Source of the DNA: Trileptium ribeirensis
Lineage: Eukaryota; Nematoda; Enoplea; Enoplida; Thoracostomopsidae
DNA: 64,000 nt
Reading direction: 5' to 3'
NCBI GenBank assembly: GCA_030248225.1
Contig: JASANE010010197.1
Coordinates: 1 to 64,000, forward strand
Position numbers and translations under genes: made by a program. Below are positions 10,351 through 21,959 of the stretch, piece after piece; positions within the stretch are counted from its first letter, which is position 1; every line of letters starts with the position of its first letter. Under the pieces are notes generated by a model. The model worked only from the letters and a program-made list of their open reading frames with translations. It was not told the DNA's origin and did not search any database.

Positions 10351-12684
10351 ATGGTTTTACATCCACAGATGAAAATGAATAATGTGCGGACCTCATGGGG
10401 CGCAACTTGATAAGTGCACTACCATAGGTTTTCCGATTTAACAAATTTCGTTATTACTTTTATACTCCAAACAAATGAATATAAATTTGGGTTTATGATA
10501 CCTTGAGGAGTGTACAAGCCTTAATCTAAGGTCCTATCTTTATAATTGTTTTAAACGAGATCTAAGGAAATGGATGCTGTCGCCTGCCCACAGTTCCTTT
10601 CCCTAGCCGTATAGTTAAGCTTGTACAGACGCCTTATTTACTAAGATATACATACGGTTTTCATTGTGTGAAACACTGATAAGCGAAACGAACTAAAACC
10701 CACGGTTCGGAAAAAAACATAACAATATATGTATACATTTTAATATTATAATCTTTTTCATTTTTACCGTTTTATAAAAGTATAGTTTTCCTATAGAACA
10801 CTTTGGTTCTATTTTAGTCACGAATAGTAGATAACAGATGACAGTAGATATGGTCATAATCGCATATTTTGTTGCAAATGCACCGGATGCTGCAAAAGAA
10901 TATATACGACCTCTTGCACGAGCAAGCAAACTAAAATTAGAACACGTCACACGCCAAGTATTATCGTCGTAATTACAACATAAGTCTTCTACTGAGAAGA
11001 TTATTGAAAAAATTGTTTGGAATTACACGGATAATAACGCTAATTCTTAAAACGCGAAATATGTAAAACTATATAATTATTTTGTGGTGGTCTTTTAAAA
11101 TTATCAGCTGCATACAGCTATTACGTTCATTAACTTGTATATAAACATGTATATACTTAAAAGCAAATGATAAGGAAATTTTGGAGTGTTCTGCTTTAAT
11201 TATTTTAAGAATTTAAGTGATATTTACTCAAGTCTGAAAAAAAAATATATTTACTAATAGCGTCGAAAACCAGATTCCTATTCACCAATTGCATTGTTGA
11301 AAACTAAAAAAATTACATTTTTAAATATGAACTTTTCTAGTTTTCCCTTGAAAAAGTCTTTACCGACATGCCCAATCCTAAATTTTCATATAGGACCAAA
11401 AGCTAATAAAATTGGCACAGATTCTTTCTAATTTTTTTAGGAGAAGGAAGACTGCGAAACTGGACTTTAATTATCTTTACTTAAAAGTTACTTTAAATGT
11501 ATGTCATGAAAAAGATAATGCCGAATACAATAAATACTACCAAAGATACAATTTATGCTACAATGAAAGATATGAAATTATAGTAAGGATAACAAATATA
11601 GATTGATATTTAAAGTAAAATTCTGTATGCCATAGTTGAGTGTTTGAAATATTCTAATTTTGCATGTATATGAACGGCCAAACGTTCAAAGAAACATTAT
11701 GTGAGTTAGTGGTTGTGATTTGTTTGGGTAAACCTAAGGGTAAATATCCAATTTTATTTGTTATATACAACGCATAGAATACGGCTCATACCATTAAAGT
11801 GATGCAATCCAAATCAGTTTACATAAGTGGCATGATAATAGTAAGTAAGTATAAGTAGTAAAGTAAGAATTTCAAATTTCAAATGTTGCTTTAGACAAGA
11901 CTGACTTGAATAAGTGTCCTAAGTTTAGCAGCACCTCTGTACATCTATAATAGTAAAAATAAGAGTGGCGTTTGCTGCCTTTCAATTTCTTTTTATTACA
12001 CAAATGAAACTATAACGTGTAATTATGTTATAGTGTTATACAATGTATAATGTTATCCAGTTTGCTTAATAAATATTAGAACGATAAGGCTGTGTTCCAA
12101 AATTTGCCCCTGCCTTCCTGTCTACGCACGATGACATCCCTCCACCAAGACCGTCTAACCCACCTGAGCCGACGGACCGTCAATAGTTATGATATATCGA
12201 TATAGAGGTTTATTAAAGATTATGTGCTATTTTTGGACTGGATATAACGATCGATCAATAAGAACAAGATTACCGAAAAAATATTTAAAATAGATCCCAT
12301 AACAACGGAATAAATAGCATAATAACAGTGACTTTCATTGTATTATCAAGACCACTCCAGTTCAGGAAATTTCCAGAATAGCACTACTCGTAAAGATATT
12401 AGACTCAAGATCGTCGGCGGAAGAGTATGCATTTAGCAGCTGCAGACAATGATTCAACAAAGCGATGCAATGCTCATCGTGTGAGGGCTTAGCGGAAAGA
12501 GAAGCATTGTATTTAACGAAAATTTTAAAAGCATAACTGATTTAAATTGCTGTGTATGGAAATTTGTTACTTCAACACTACATCGTAATATTGGTCGGAA
12601 TCCTACATTAATAATCGAATATTGCTCGGAATCCGCACCTCGTCGTCAGGAACTTTTAGCTGGGGTACACCTACGTATTGTAGG
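10351..12684. other. AT-rich stretch without recognised features
   Basis: Several 60-85 codon open frames are dominated by F, I, Y, N and K, as expected by chance in AT-rich DNA. I found no tandem repeat and no exon with both splice sites convincing. Confidence 0.5.
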
Positions 12685-12930
12685 TAGCGGCGTACCCAGT
12701 ATTTTGACAAGTGAGGCGCCCGATGATTCTTCTATGCTAAGCGAGTTGCTCGTCAAACGGAATTGTAGTATTTGGCGTGAAGCGCCGCAAATTTTCAAGA
12801 TATTCAAACGGAAGTTTTGTAAATTTTCACATTTTTTACGCTAGAGTATATTTTTATCGATTACATCAATGAAAACACAAACGTGGAAGCTAAAGAAGGC
12901 ACCCCTGGCCAGTCCTTGGGTACGCCACTG
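12685..12930 (+). mobile_element. hAT-type MITE, 246 bp, perfect 8-bp TSD
   Basis: Left end TAGCGGCGTACCCAG and right end (reverse strand) CAGTGGCGTACCCAAGG form terminal inverted repeats. They are flanked by identical ATTGTAGG on both sides (12,677-12,684 and 12,931-12,938). The 8-bp duplication and the CAGTGGCGTACCC-like terminus are typical of hAT elements. Too short for a transposase, and no open frame, so non-autonomous. The first TIR base has changed from C to T on the left. Confidence 0.8.
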
Positions 12931-13483
12931 ATTGTAGGAATCTGTTGAACAGATAGATCTAACGGTTTCAAGTTGAAAAAAATGATTTTTGCAGTTATGA
13001 CCTTGGGGTCATTAAGTGGGTGCGCGACGCCGAACGCCAACCCCCTAACAAAAATACTCCGTCACTTCAAGCAAGTTGTACTAATAAACGTAGGCAATAT
13101 TGCTTCAACCTACGCGCTGACTCTGCATTTAATATATATAGTCTTTATTATAATACGATTTTAATACAAATTATTGTGTAACTAAGCATGTGAACTGCAA
13201 CATGCACTTGAACAACTGGGTGTTTTGTAGGAGATAACAGTTATGAAATTATTATCAGATTTTTTATTGTTACGATGTAAGATATATATAATAGCAATCT
13301 GTTTTGACAAATAGGAACTGCATAACAAATATGGGTTGCTTGTTAAGTAAGATTTATGTCCCATCCTTTGCTACGTATATTTCTTAATGTTCCTGTGTGA
13401 ACAACAAAAAATTAACAAGCTACGATTCACCATGATTGAGGCGACATCTACATAGTGAACGGAAACGGAAACATATATCAGCT

Positions 13484-13610
13484 GTCGGTAGGCCATTGCC
13501 TAAGTCTCGATTTCGCTACGATGACCTTAACGCATGATGCAAACCTCGTTACACTGACTGTTCGGTTGCCAGCAAGTAAATGTTAATAAACTTTCCGTCG
13601 TTGTTATATC
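13484..13610 (+). repeat. dispersed core repeat, family X, copy 3
   Basis: GGTAGGCCATTGCCTAAGTC, TCGATTTCGC, GATGACCTTAACGCATGATG, CAAACCTCGTTACACTGACT, TTCGGTTGCCAG and GTTAATAAACTTT match the family consensus in order. No coding frame. Confidence 0.65.
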
Positions 13611-15877
13611 TTCTTCGGCGAAGTACGTTATGACAGTATAAAAGCTAGATCACAAATAACTACGGGACACAGTTTTGTTGTCAATTACAGTATAAACATA
13701 TGTATAACCACCTTGTGTAGACGAAACAAAGCAGTTTCTAAAACCAAGATTTCATTATGAAATTTTTGTAGAAGAATACGAAAATAATAGTCGTCCCTTT
13801 GATAATCGTCTCTTGCTTAAACTCATTGTGTTCGCCTTGATATGGTGGGACAAAATCTAATACGGTGATACAATCTTTATTTCGTAATCGAATTAGCAAA
13901 TGTATTCCATTTGATCGCACTGTGCAGTGTAACGCATCGTGATTGCTACACAGTATGACAAAAAAACCAAAAGAATGTTACAGTTTTGACTAAAACAAAT
14001 AGCTATATTTTGAAATAAACTGCATAGGTGATAGTTATATCTTTCTTATAGACATTAGATATATCTGAAAAAACTCGCCAATGTATCCTATACGGGCGTA
14101 AGTGCAATGCAAACTATGCTTTTCTGGTTATAGTACGCCTAAGTCTTACCCTAAGCTTCACATCTTGTATAAGACTTAAACTAAGCGCACGAGTAAGTCG
14201 GAGGAGGTCGCAGTCCGCCCAGCCTCTGCGCTAAGCAGTTGTTTTTAACCACGTAACGTACCACCCTAAAGGGGATTTAGGGCCAAAAAGCTTAAGATTT
14301 CATTAGTATTATATAAGAAAATTTGATTTTTTATGTGAGGGTGTAATATAGATTTCCTAAAATTTGAAAAGCCTTTTCGATTGATCAATGCAAGACATTT
14401 ATGCAGTTTCGTATGATTAACATAAAAAGCAGTTGAATATATATATATTTCTTTTCAAGCATAAATTTCAGCAACACTTACACTTTACGCGCATGTACGT
14501 AAAATTATAGGACTTTTCATAAACTTGGAAAGAACAGCGAGCCATAGACGCATCCCTGGAGTTCAGAGGAACCCGGGCCCTAATATTTTCATAAGAAATT
14601 CACATCCATTTTACTTTTGTACCAAAATAGCTATTGCCCCCCCTTCAAATTGTACTGGGCTCCCGTGGACGGATTTGCGCCTATTTAGGTTCTAATCCGA
14701 GTTAAATTTAAATAATAAGCGACTTCAGCTATGGGTCAAGTATTTATATCATTTGTACTGATTTTATCAAAAACTAGATACCACTGTTGTCACATTTCTT
14801 GTCAAATGATAAAATAAAAATGAATATTCAATTTTAAATAATTTGACAAGAAAGTGGATAAACAGCGGTATATACAGTTTCTAGTTGAATGGAGCATCCC
14901 AGTGTGTATACGCCAAATACTTCTGAGTTCAAGACCACTACTCAACTATTGTTCCTAAGATAGCAGGTCCTTCTTTGTTACGCACAAAATTTGCCTTTTC
15001 CCACCAGCTTCCAATGTAAAGAAAAAACACGTAGCATGAACGCTAACAAAATGCACATACATATATCTGCTTTCCGGATTTCTAAACTAGTAATTTATGC
15101 AGAAACATAAAGTTTCGAAATTTAGCTTCAGAAATTAGTCATGCTTCAAAAATCTACCCAACAATATATATACAATAAAAATTTCGTCATGTTTATTTTT
15201 CTGAAGCAGTAGTGTAGAATAATAAAATATGAATAGAAATATGCATAATAGATATATATTTGAAAAAATGTTTCAATCTGTTCAAAACCTGTCCTATTAT
15301 CTATGTGAACATGCCCACTGTGCACCTTTATTCTATTTATGGATATCTATAAATTTTATTCATATATACAAAAACAAATATTGACCATATCTATCTTCTC
15401 GTTTTCACCACTATACGTACTTATACAAAACAAGACATGTAAACAATTACAGCCATGTTTGCTTTTCCATAGAGAACAAAAAAAAACGATTTGCAACGGG
15501 ACACAGGACCGTTTAATGGTGGTATAGTAAAGAGAAAGTATATAAATATTATAGTTTTGCTTTTTTACTACACCATAGCTAGACGGAAGAACCAGTGGAA
15601 GATGAATTCGAAACACTAGCTAAAAAATGTTAGACAGCTCGTTACCCCGAGCGACAGGTCCGATGAACAATTAATCGAATACGGACAAGGCTATCACATA
15701 ACAAATGATTAGTCTGTGATTTTCGACATGTCGCATTGCATTAGCATTAGTCATGCAAACATGTAAATAAAGCACCAAGAATTCATGATGATTTCTTGCT
15801 AATAGTATCATGACACTATTCTAAAATCACCAAATAAACGCGTCTTGCATAAAGCGCTACATCTATTTCGCCCTTAC
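13611..15877. other. mostly non-coding; GC-rich patch at ~14,100-14,280
   Basis: Around 14,120-14,280 a patch with ACGCCTAAGTCTTACCCTAA, CGCAGTCCGCCCAGC and AGTTGTTTTTAACC resembles a patch at 24,490-24,665 (GGCAGTCCCCGAACCCCTGC, CCGTTTTTAAG), so both may be fragments of one dispersed family. No gene is seen elsewhere in the stretch. Confidence 0.4.
14772..14886. repeat. 115-bp inverted repeat (small foldback)
   Basis: The left arm (ACTAGATACCACTGTTGTCA, CATTTCTTGTCAAAT) and right arm (ATTTGACAAGAAAGTGGATA, AACAGCGGTATATACAGTTTC, TAGT) are imperfect reverse complements around a short AT-rich loop. No target duplication is evident. Confidence 0.6.
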
Positions 15878-15956
15878 CTATCTTTGAGGGCTCTCAACAT
15901 ATCATGGATAAAAATGCGTACAGACACCACCAGTGTTATTATGCACTTATCAAAAC
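15878..15956 (-). CDS. candidate internal coding exon
   Basis: On the minus strand a strong acceptor (ATATTTTTGCTTCGACACCAG) and donor (AAAGATAG|GTAAGGG) flank 79 nt. Only one frame is open: two leading bases, 25 codons, then AG. The peptide runs FDKCIITLVVSVRIFIHDML followed by RALKD, an amphipathic to hydrophobic pattern unlike the low-complexity open frames nearby. A secondary acceptor six codons' worth downstream (TTTTGATAAG|TGC) would give phase 0 entry and would then join the candidate exon at 16,476-16,535 in frame. Family not recognised. Could be an exon of the same minus-strand gene as the 39-kb exon. Confidence 0.38.
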
Positions 15957-16475
15957 CTGGTGTCGAAGCAAAAATATGTTTTAAACACGACCACAATTCC
16001 AATAAATTGTAGGGTTGGGAACATTTTTATCTGCGATACAATGCCCTCGTTGATGTAGCCGGAGTATGCGGCGCACGGAGCCAAGTAAAGAATTTTACCC
16101 CTGCTCGTACTCAATAATTCTCTCTGCTAAATAAATTATCATGAGCTCAAAAATTTAGCGCCCCCTACTAAATTTTGCATTTTAGATTTTTGTATTTTGC
16201 CATTCCAAATTTTTGGCTGTATTTAAATAACCGCTGTGAATAGAATTCGTGCTCAAGTAATAAGAAAAATCATTTATGTTTCAAAATTCTGAATTTTATT
16301 TTCTTGCTTGTGGAAAAATTCGTGGTGACACCTTTCGGGTTCCCCTATTACCTCCCCAGGTTGGGCACGCCCGCACTGCAGCCTACATACTCCCAAGAAA
16401 AGATGAGGATTACTCGTGACATAAACGAGAATATGGTTACGTTTAAAAGCATCTCGAGATGCTGGACGCGTTTAC

Positions 16476-16535
16476 CTGGTAATTTCGAATAGTGTCATTC
16501 ATCCAAAAATCATCATGACTTGTTGATAGCACAGA
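16476..16535 (-). CDS. candidate 60-nt coding exon
   Basis: Minus-strand acceptor (CTTGTCTGCTCATCAG) and donor (TACCAG|GTAAAC) bound 20 codons in phase 0, with the other two frames closed. The peptide is acidic and aromatic (VLSTSHDDFWMNDTIRNYQ). It would join in phase 0 to the exon that ends at 38,963. A 60-nt open segment is short enough to occur by chance, so the main support is the quality of both splice sites and the neighbouring candidate at 15,878-15,956. Confidence 0.33.
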
Positions 16536-17990
16536 CTGATGAGCAGACAAGTTTAACAAGCTAAGTTAGTTGTCAGAATGACGCCAAGTTTGCTCCCTCA
16601 CTTAGCATCATATCTCGTATCATACCAATGCGGAATGTCTGTAGCATGCGCTCGTAATCCACAAAAATGATCTAGTTTAGCTTTTTACGGCTAGATATTT
16701 GTGATTAAACCTTATTTGTGCATTGTACCATGCCACCACATCGTAACGAGGTTATCTTGATACGTCATTATCTTTTCAACCATAGTTTTGCTTGAAATTT
16801 AGAAGCCATCCAATAATTATGCATCCTGTCGTACAATAAAGAAATTATTCAAAAACCAGTCAATTAAGTACTCTAAATATTCTAAACAAGAAGCTGGGAT
16901 GAATTAAAATTGTAATCCAAATATTTCAATAAAGTTGCATGTATTCTGCAGACAAGTTACAGGAGTAAACGAATCGGTCGCTATTAACATTGGTTTATGA
17001 CACCATCTGTGACCATTACTTGAAGCATACGCTTTTAGTATAGTAAATTCTTATCGTATGCGATAGTAAACTATGGGTGCAACTATATTAAAAGCGGTAT
17101 TCGGACGCAATCCGTTTTTCAGGATCAGCAGACTAAATAAGTTTCGACCGCTGAGAAGATTCAATGACTTCGTTTTTACGTATAAAATCATAATCCTGCT
17201 ATGCTCGTCAAAGCTCTGTTGAACTGTCCTCTGTTTGTGACACACGAATTTTTAGACTATTAGAATGAACACTGTGCTGCATTTCTATAAGTATACACGT
17301 ATTTTTGGCCGGTAATATTTGATACTTTGTTAATTAAACCAAATTTGCGATAAAAAGCGTCAAACACACATTGCTTGGGTCATGGCTACCAAAAAATATG
17401 AAATCACCCACCAACCTTACACCACTTGGAACTTCGAAATTGCCGATAAATAAAACCTAACCGAACCTACAGTCATTCATGTGCTGGCGTCAGAAAACTG
17501 CGTCAGACCAACCACTTTTCTGACAGATTTGTCATGCATATACAGATGTACTGTAACCATTGGCGCACCGTCAGGGTTCCGGGGCCAGGACTACATTCAC
17601 ATTTTAAAGCATCGGAGCCCTCCAATTACATCGCACCCCTGCCGGTACAAAACTCTAAGGTGCGCCCCGGATTGCTGCTCGTAAACTTCGCAAAAAATTA
17701 CTACAGTACATAAAAGGGTGCCACTAGTAGCCTAGTAATAATTATTTACGGTATTACTAATTTGAGATCAAGCTGAAAAACACCTAAATTTTGCACAGAA
17801 ATATTCAGTAGAACCGCATAGAAACGAAAACCAATAGAATGATTAAACACATATTTTTTTTCTGCATTTGCCACAGTAGATGCAGCTGGTTTTTATATTG
17901 CACACATTGAAAATTATATATAAACATTAAAATATATATTAATATAATAGGTGTATATATAATTAGTCGTACAGAAATATACAATACAAA

Positions 17991-18021
<31 letters not shown>

Positions 18022-18411
18022 ATATATATAAAAACATAAATAATATAGATTTCAAATTGATACAACTAATGGAGAGACAGAGCACTAATTCTGTTTTATT
18101 AAAACACAAATTTTCGTCTTTAGTATTATAGATTTTCACGATACTTTGCATATATTAATTTTATTGCAGTTTCAGTAGTAGAAATACAATGACAGAGCTA
18201 ACTATTGCAAAATGAACACATTTTTTCAAACATATAAATATATATTATATAGATATTATATAGATTCTGCAATATAATCCTTATAAATAATATATTGCCG
18301 TCGTAAATATCACAGCAGTGCATTTTAATTTCATAAGAAAGAGATGCTCTAACAGAGCGCAAGTTTTATGCAGATAATCCATATAGCAACACGTTCAGCT
18401 GGGTAGGGACA
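16536..18411. other. non-coding stretch with simple repeats
   Basis: A GC-richer patch at 17,540-17,665 contains GGCGCACCGTCAGGGTTCCG and, inverted, GGGGCGCACCTTAGAG, which may be the eroded ends of a small element. A TAAA-type microsatellite lies at 17,986-18,026. No convincing exon. Confidence 0.4.
17986..18026. repeat. (AAAT)n microsatellite
   Basis: About ten units of AAAT/TAAA, bounded by further AT-rich sequence. Confidence 0.9.
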
Positions 18412-18507
18412 AAAAAAAGAAACCACAAAAAAAAACAAAAAAAAACCACAAACAAGAAAAAAAAAGGAGAAAAAAACAAAAAAAAAAAAAAAAAAAAACC
18501 CAAAAAA
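18412..18507. repeat. A-rich low-complexity tract
   Basis: Nearly a hundred bases of A runs broken by single C and G residues, ending in a run of about 20 A then CCC. It could be a degenerate poly(A) tail or an error-prone assembly segment. No retroelement body was recognised beside it. Confidence 0.85.
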
Positions 18508-18729
18508 CAAACCACACCCACTCATTTTATTGGTCTTCTTTAGTTAATTATATAGCGATAGTGCTTATAACATGATATTTTTAGGTGAAAATATCATTGC
18601 CTGCCACAACTCCTGGCATTGAAAAAATCCAGTGCTCAGCCACTATAATTAAAAACTACCAATGTACTTTGTTTATTTCCATGACTGAGCTCAAATCTAT
18701 TTCCACGACTGCGCTACTGGTATAACGAC

Positions 18730-18840
18730 TGTCGATAAGCCAATGCATAAATTTTGTGCTTGCTATGGTCTTAACACCAGATGAAACTCCTGTTACTCCG
18801 AGTCTGCCGCAACCAGTATGTGTTTGCTTAATAACCTTTG
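18730..18840 (+). repeat. dispersed core repeat, family X, copy 4 (diverged)
   Basis: GATAAGCCAATGCATAAATT, GGTCTTAACACCAGATG, AAACTCCTGTTACTCCG and GCAACCAGTA follow the order of the family with more substitutions than the other copies. Confidence 0.5.
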
Positions 18841-19330
18841 CTTGATTAAATGATCGATTGATAACGAAAGCGCAAGTTATATCGACGAAAAGCTAACCTA
18901 AAAATTAACGTAGTTACAAAACAATTGGCTGCGTTTCCAAAACTTAAGTCTGTCCGCAATTTGCATTTTTATACAATTTTATGACAATATGCTTTCAAAA
19001 ATCCACCTTCATATAGCAAACATACGTATTTATTTAAATCTTCATAAAATTGATACCAGGAATTATGGAATACGAGACAGGATGAAAACAATAATATGGG
19101 TGATAATGGAGAACTAAGCGCGGTTAAATGTTGTGAAGTGTCGGTTATAGCCAGCAGCCCGAAATTTTTTGAAGGTACCGCAGAAATTTTAGAACCATCC
19201 AATTCAGCTCGACGAGACGGTTCGGAAAATAACCATCTGGGTCATAATTATAACAACAAATTTTATATTTTTAGGTTATCAATGATCCTTGGTTGGCGTT
19301 AAAATTTTACTTTAGACATTTTATAAAAAG

Positions 19331-19635
19331 TTACCCCTTGGTACCCAAAATTTTGGAAAAAATTGTCAATTAATGTATAATTTTACGTATCATTCGAACC
19401 GTATTAACGAGCCGACTCGAATGGTGCATAAATCCGCTTAATCGTTTCATGTGTTAATGACTTAGGTTTATGCAAACCTTGCGCCTAAAACATACCCTAA
19501 GCCTAGGTTGTAACCCATGAACCGATTCTGCTGATTTCTGCACTATTAGACTCAGCTTGTTAATGCAGTTCGAATTATATATAAAACTATATTTATCGAA
19601 AAAAATTGTTTCGAAAATGTTGGGCACTAAGTGAA
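19331..19635. mobile_element. foldback element (family FB), diverged
   Basis: Two arms in inverted orientation: CCCAAAATTTTGGAAAAAAT, CGAGCCGACTCGAATGGTGC, ATGACTTAGG on the left, and on the right the complements of CCCAACATTTTCGAAACAAT, AGCTGAGTCTAATAGTGC and AACCTAGGCTTAGGG. The same arm core (GAGCTGAGTCGAATGGT) occurs at 37.9, 42.4 and 43.1 kb, and inside two satellites. A further arm fragment lies at about 19,170-19,220. No transposase frame; target duplication not resolved. Confidence 0.6.
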
Positions 19636-19653
19636 GCCACTAGTAACCCAAAA

Positions 19654-20892
19654 AATACAAACAATTGTCACAAAAGTGAAGGAAATGGATATTTTGTGAG
19701 CTGGCTCTTCGAGCTAAGTCGATTGGTACTAAAAACATCGACATATCTTCAAAATTGAACATTTTAGAGTCTTACTAGGTAAGACCAACATTTTCAATAC
19801 TTGTTCAATCTGCTCATGATGTTAACGAGCTATGCGCGTTTTTGTGAAACTTGTTAGCAAAATACAAACAATTGTCACAAAAGTGAAGGAAATGGATATT
19901 TTGTGAGCTGGCTCTTCGAGCTAAGTCGATTGGTACTAAAAACATCGATGTATCTTCAAAATTGAACATTTTAGAGTCTTACCAGGTAAGACCAACATTT
20001 TCAATACTTGTTCAATCTGCTCATGATGTTAACGAGCTATGCGCGTTTTTGTGAAACTTGTCAGCAAAATACAAACAATTGTCACAAAGTGAAGGAAATG
20101 GATATTTTGTGAGCTGGCTCTTCGAGCTAAGTCGATTGGTACTAAAAACATCGATGTATCTTCAAAATTGAACATTTTAGAGTCTTACCAGGTAAGACCA
20201 ACATTTTCAATACTTGTTCAATCTGCTCATGATGTTAACGAGCTATGCGCGTTTTTGTGAAACTTGTTAGCAAAATACAAACAATTGTCACAAAAGTGAA
20301 GGAAATGGATATTTTGTGAGCTGGCTCTTCGAGCTAAGTCGATTGGTACTAAAAACATCGATGTATCTTCAAAATTGAACATTTTAGAGTCTTACCAGGT
20401 AAGACCAACATTTTCAATACTTGTTCAATCTGCTCATGATGTTAACGAGCTATGCGCGTTTTTGTGAAACTTGTTAGCAAAATACAAACAATTGTCACAA
20501 AAGTGAAGGAAATGGATATTTTGTGAGCTGGCTCTTCGAGCTAAGTCGATTGGTACTAAAAACATCGATATATCTTCAAAATTGAACATTTTAGAGTCTT
20601 ACCAGGTAAGACCAACATTTTCAATACTTGTTCAATCTGCTCATGATGTTAACGAGCTATGCGCGTTTTTGTGAAACTTGTCAGCAAAATACAAACAATT
20701 GTCACAAAGTGAAGGAAATGGATATTTTGTGAGCTGGCTCTTCGAGCTAAGTCGATTGGTACTAAAAACATCGATGTATCTTCAAAATTGAACATTTTAG
20801 AGTCTTACCAGGTAAGACCAACATTTTCAATACTTGTTCAATCTGCTCATGATGTTAACGAACTATGCGCGTTTTTGTGAAACTTGTTAGCG
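19654..20892 (+). repeat. 206-bp satellite array, 6 copies, trimeric higher-order repeat
   Basis: Copies begin with AATACAAACAATTGTCACAA near 19654, 19861, 20068, 20274, 20481 and 20688. Copies 3 and 6 share both a one-base deletion (CACAAAGTG) and the junction variant CTTGTCAGC at a distance of 620 bp, showing that a three-monomer block was duplicated. Each monomer carries the foldback-arm core (GAGCTAAGTCGATTGGTACT) and a 17-bp palindrome-like GTCTTACCAGGTAAGAC, which presents a consensus 5' splice site on both strands. Non-coding. It starts just after a foldback element of the related family. Confidence 0.97.
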
Positions 20893-21413
20893 CCAGACAG
20901 TTTGGTACAATGCCTGTGTGACATTATGACATTATTCATTCAGCTCGCTTAGGCAATTCGCACTGTATAAAAAATCTTATATTTATCTAAAATCAGATTT
21001 GGTACCAAGACGACCATACGATAATGTGTTGTCACAATAATGGATTTGGAATTGATGGGATTTTCGGAACCTACTCGGAGGTTTGTGCCCAATAGCACAA
21101 AAATTAATGATGGATCTTCAAAACTGACGATTTTGATGGCTGAAGGCATAACTTAGAAACCCAACATTGTTGCTGTTGCAGATATCGCATCTAAGAACGA
21201 ATCATCGAGCTAATTAAGGATAGAGCTGATTTTCTTTCCTATTAATTACTCGCTGAGAAAGGTGCCATACAATAATTAGTGCAAAAGTGTTATATCTACA
21301 AATGACATTGATTTTATTTCATATATCAGTGACAAAATATAAACCAAGTATAGGAAACCTAGCTTATATTGTGTATTAATGTTGATGATAAATTTTTAAC
21401 AATTAAAATGCAG

Positions 21414-21827
21414 TTACTGCCTAAACATACTATGTCTCTTAAGAATATATACTATGATGGAAGCTATATATACTGCATACAATGTTTGTTTGATCAGTGT
21501 AGTCTGAGCTGTCTGATAGTGCAGCTGTAGAGAGTGTTTGCTTGAAATCCATCTTTTATGTTCATCGGGGAAATATCTTAGGCACAGCGTCGTCGTCGGT
21601 AATCCTTCGTTGTCGAAGATGATTTTTTTAAGGGAATAGTGAAAGTCAGTGTGTGCATGCTCGTCTGTGAGCAGTAAGCCCGGCTGCAGAACGACATCGG
21701 CGATCGCAATAGTCACAACTGTATTCGCCTGAGACTGGAGCTGTATGACGCCTGTCGTGTGCAGCCTGCGATCGCAGCCTGCCAGCCACGCACAGCGTAA
21801 CGTACTGTCTAAATCAATGTTTCGCAT
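21414..21827 (-). CDS. hypothetical protein, 137 codons
   Basis: The longest ATG-initiated open frame in the window. The start context is favourable (A at -3), and a good acceptor-like CAATCTTGTCTTCAG lies just upstream, so the ATG could sit in an early exon. The first ~97 residues are complex and balanced (for example TTGVIQLQSQANTVVTIAIA and LCLRYFPDEHKRWISSK), and local GC content is clearly higher than the flanks, while the last ~40 residues look like AT-rich read-through. Palindromic GCGATCGC words occur in the GC-rich half. No catalytic motif, signal peptide or known domain recognised. It may be a fragment of a host gene or of a transposon. Confidence 0.35.
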   Translation of the reverse strand: MRNIDLDSTLRCAWLAGCDRRLHTTGVIQLQSQANTVVTIAIADVVLQPGLLLTDEHAHTDFHYSLKKIIFDNEGLPTTTLCLRYFPDEHKRWISSKHSLQLHYQTAQTTLIKQTLYAVYIASIIVYILKRHSMFRQ

Positions 21828-21959
21828 TTTATTCGTATTTCAACGGAATTTTTCTGAAGACAAGATTGATACTAAAATTTTCGACATCAGCTAGATCTAA
21901 TACGTGCATTGTATATTAGTAAGTCGCAAAGAAAGGGTAAACGGGACGAATGTGGTTAT

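Noticed and set aside
12973..13164. Open frame that looks like a bacterial lipoprotein leader (MKKMIFAVMTLGSLSGCA)
   Set aside because: It starts from a TTG, has no ribosome-binding context, lies in eukaryotic repeat-rich DNA, and degenerates into AT-rich noise after 25 residues. Coincidental.
18969..19302. Balanced-looking open frames on both strands (77 and 68 codons)
   Set aside because: The DNA carries a copy of the foldback-arm core (AATTCAGCTCGACGAGACGG on the plus strand), so the openness comes from a dispersed non-coding repeat.
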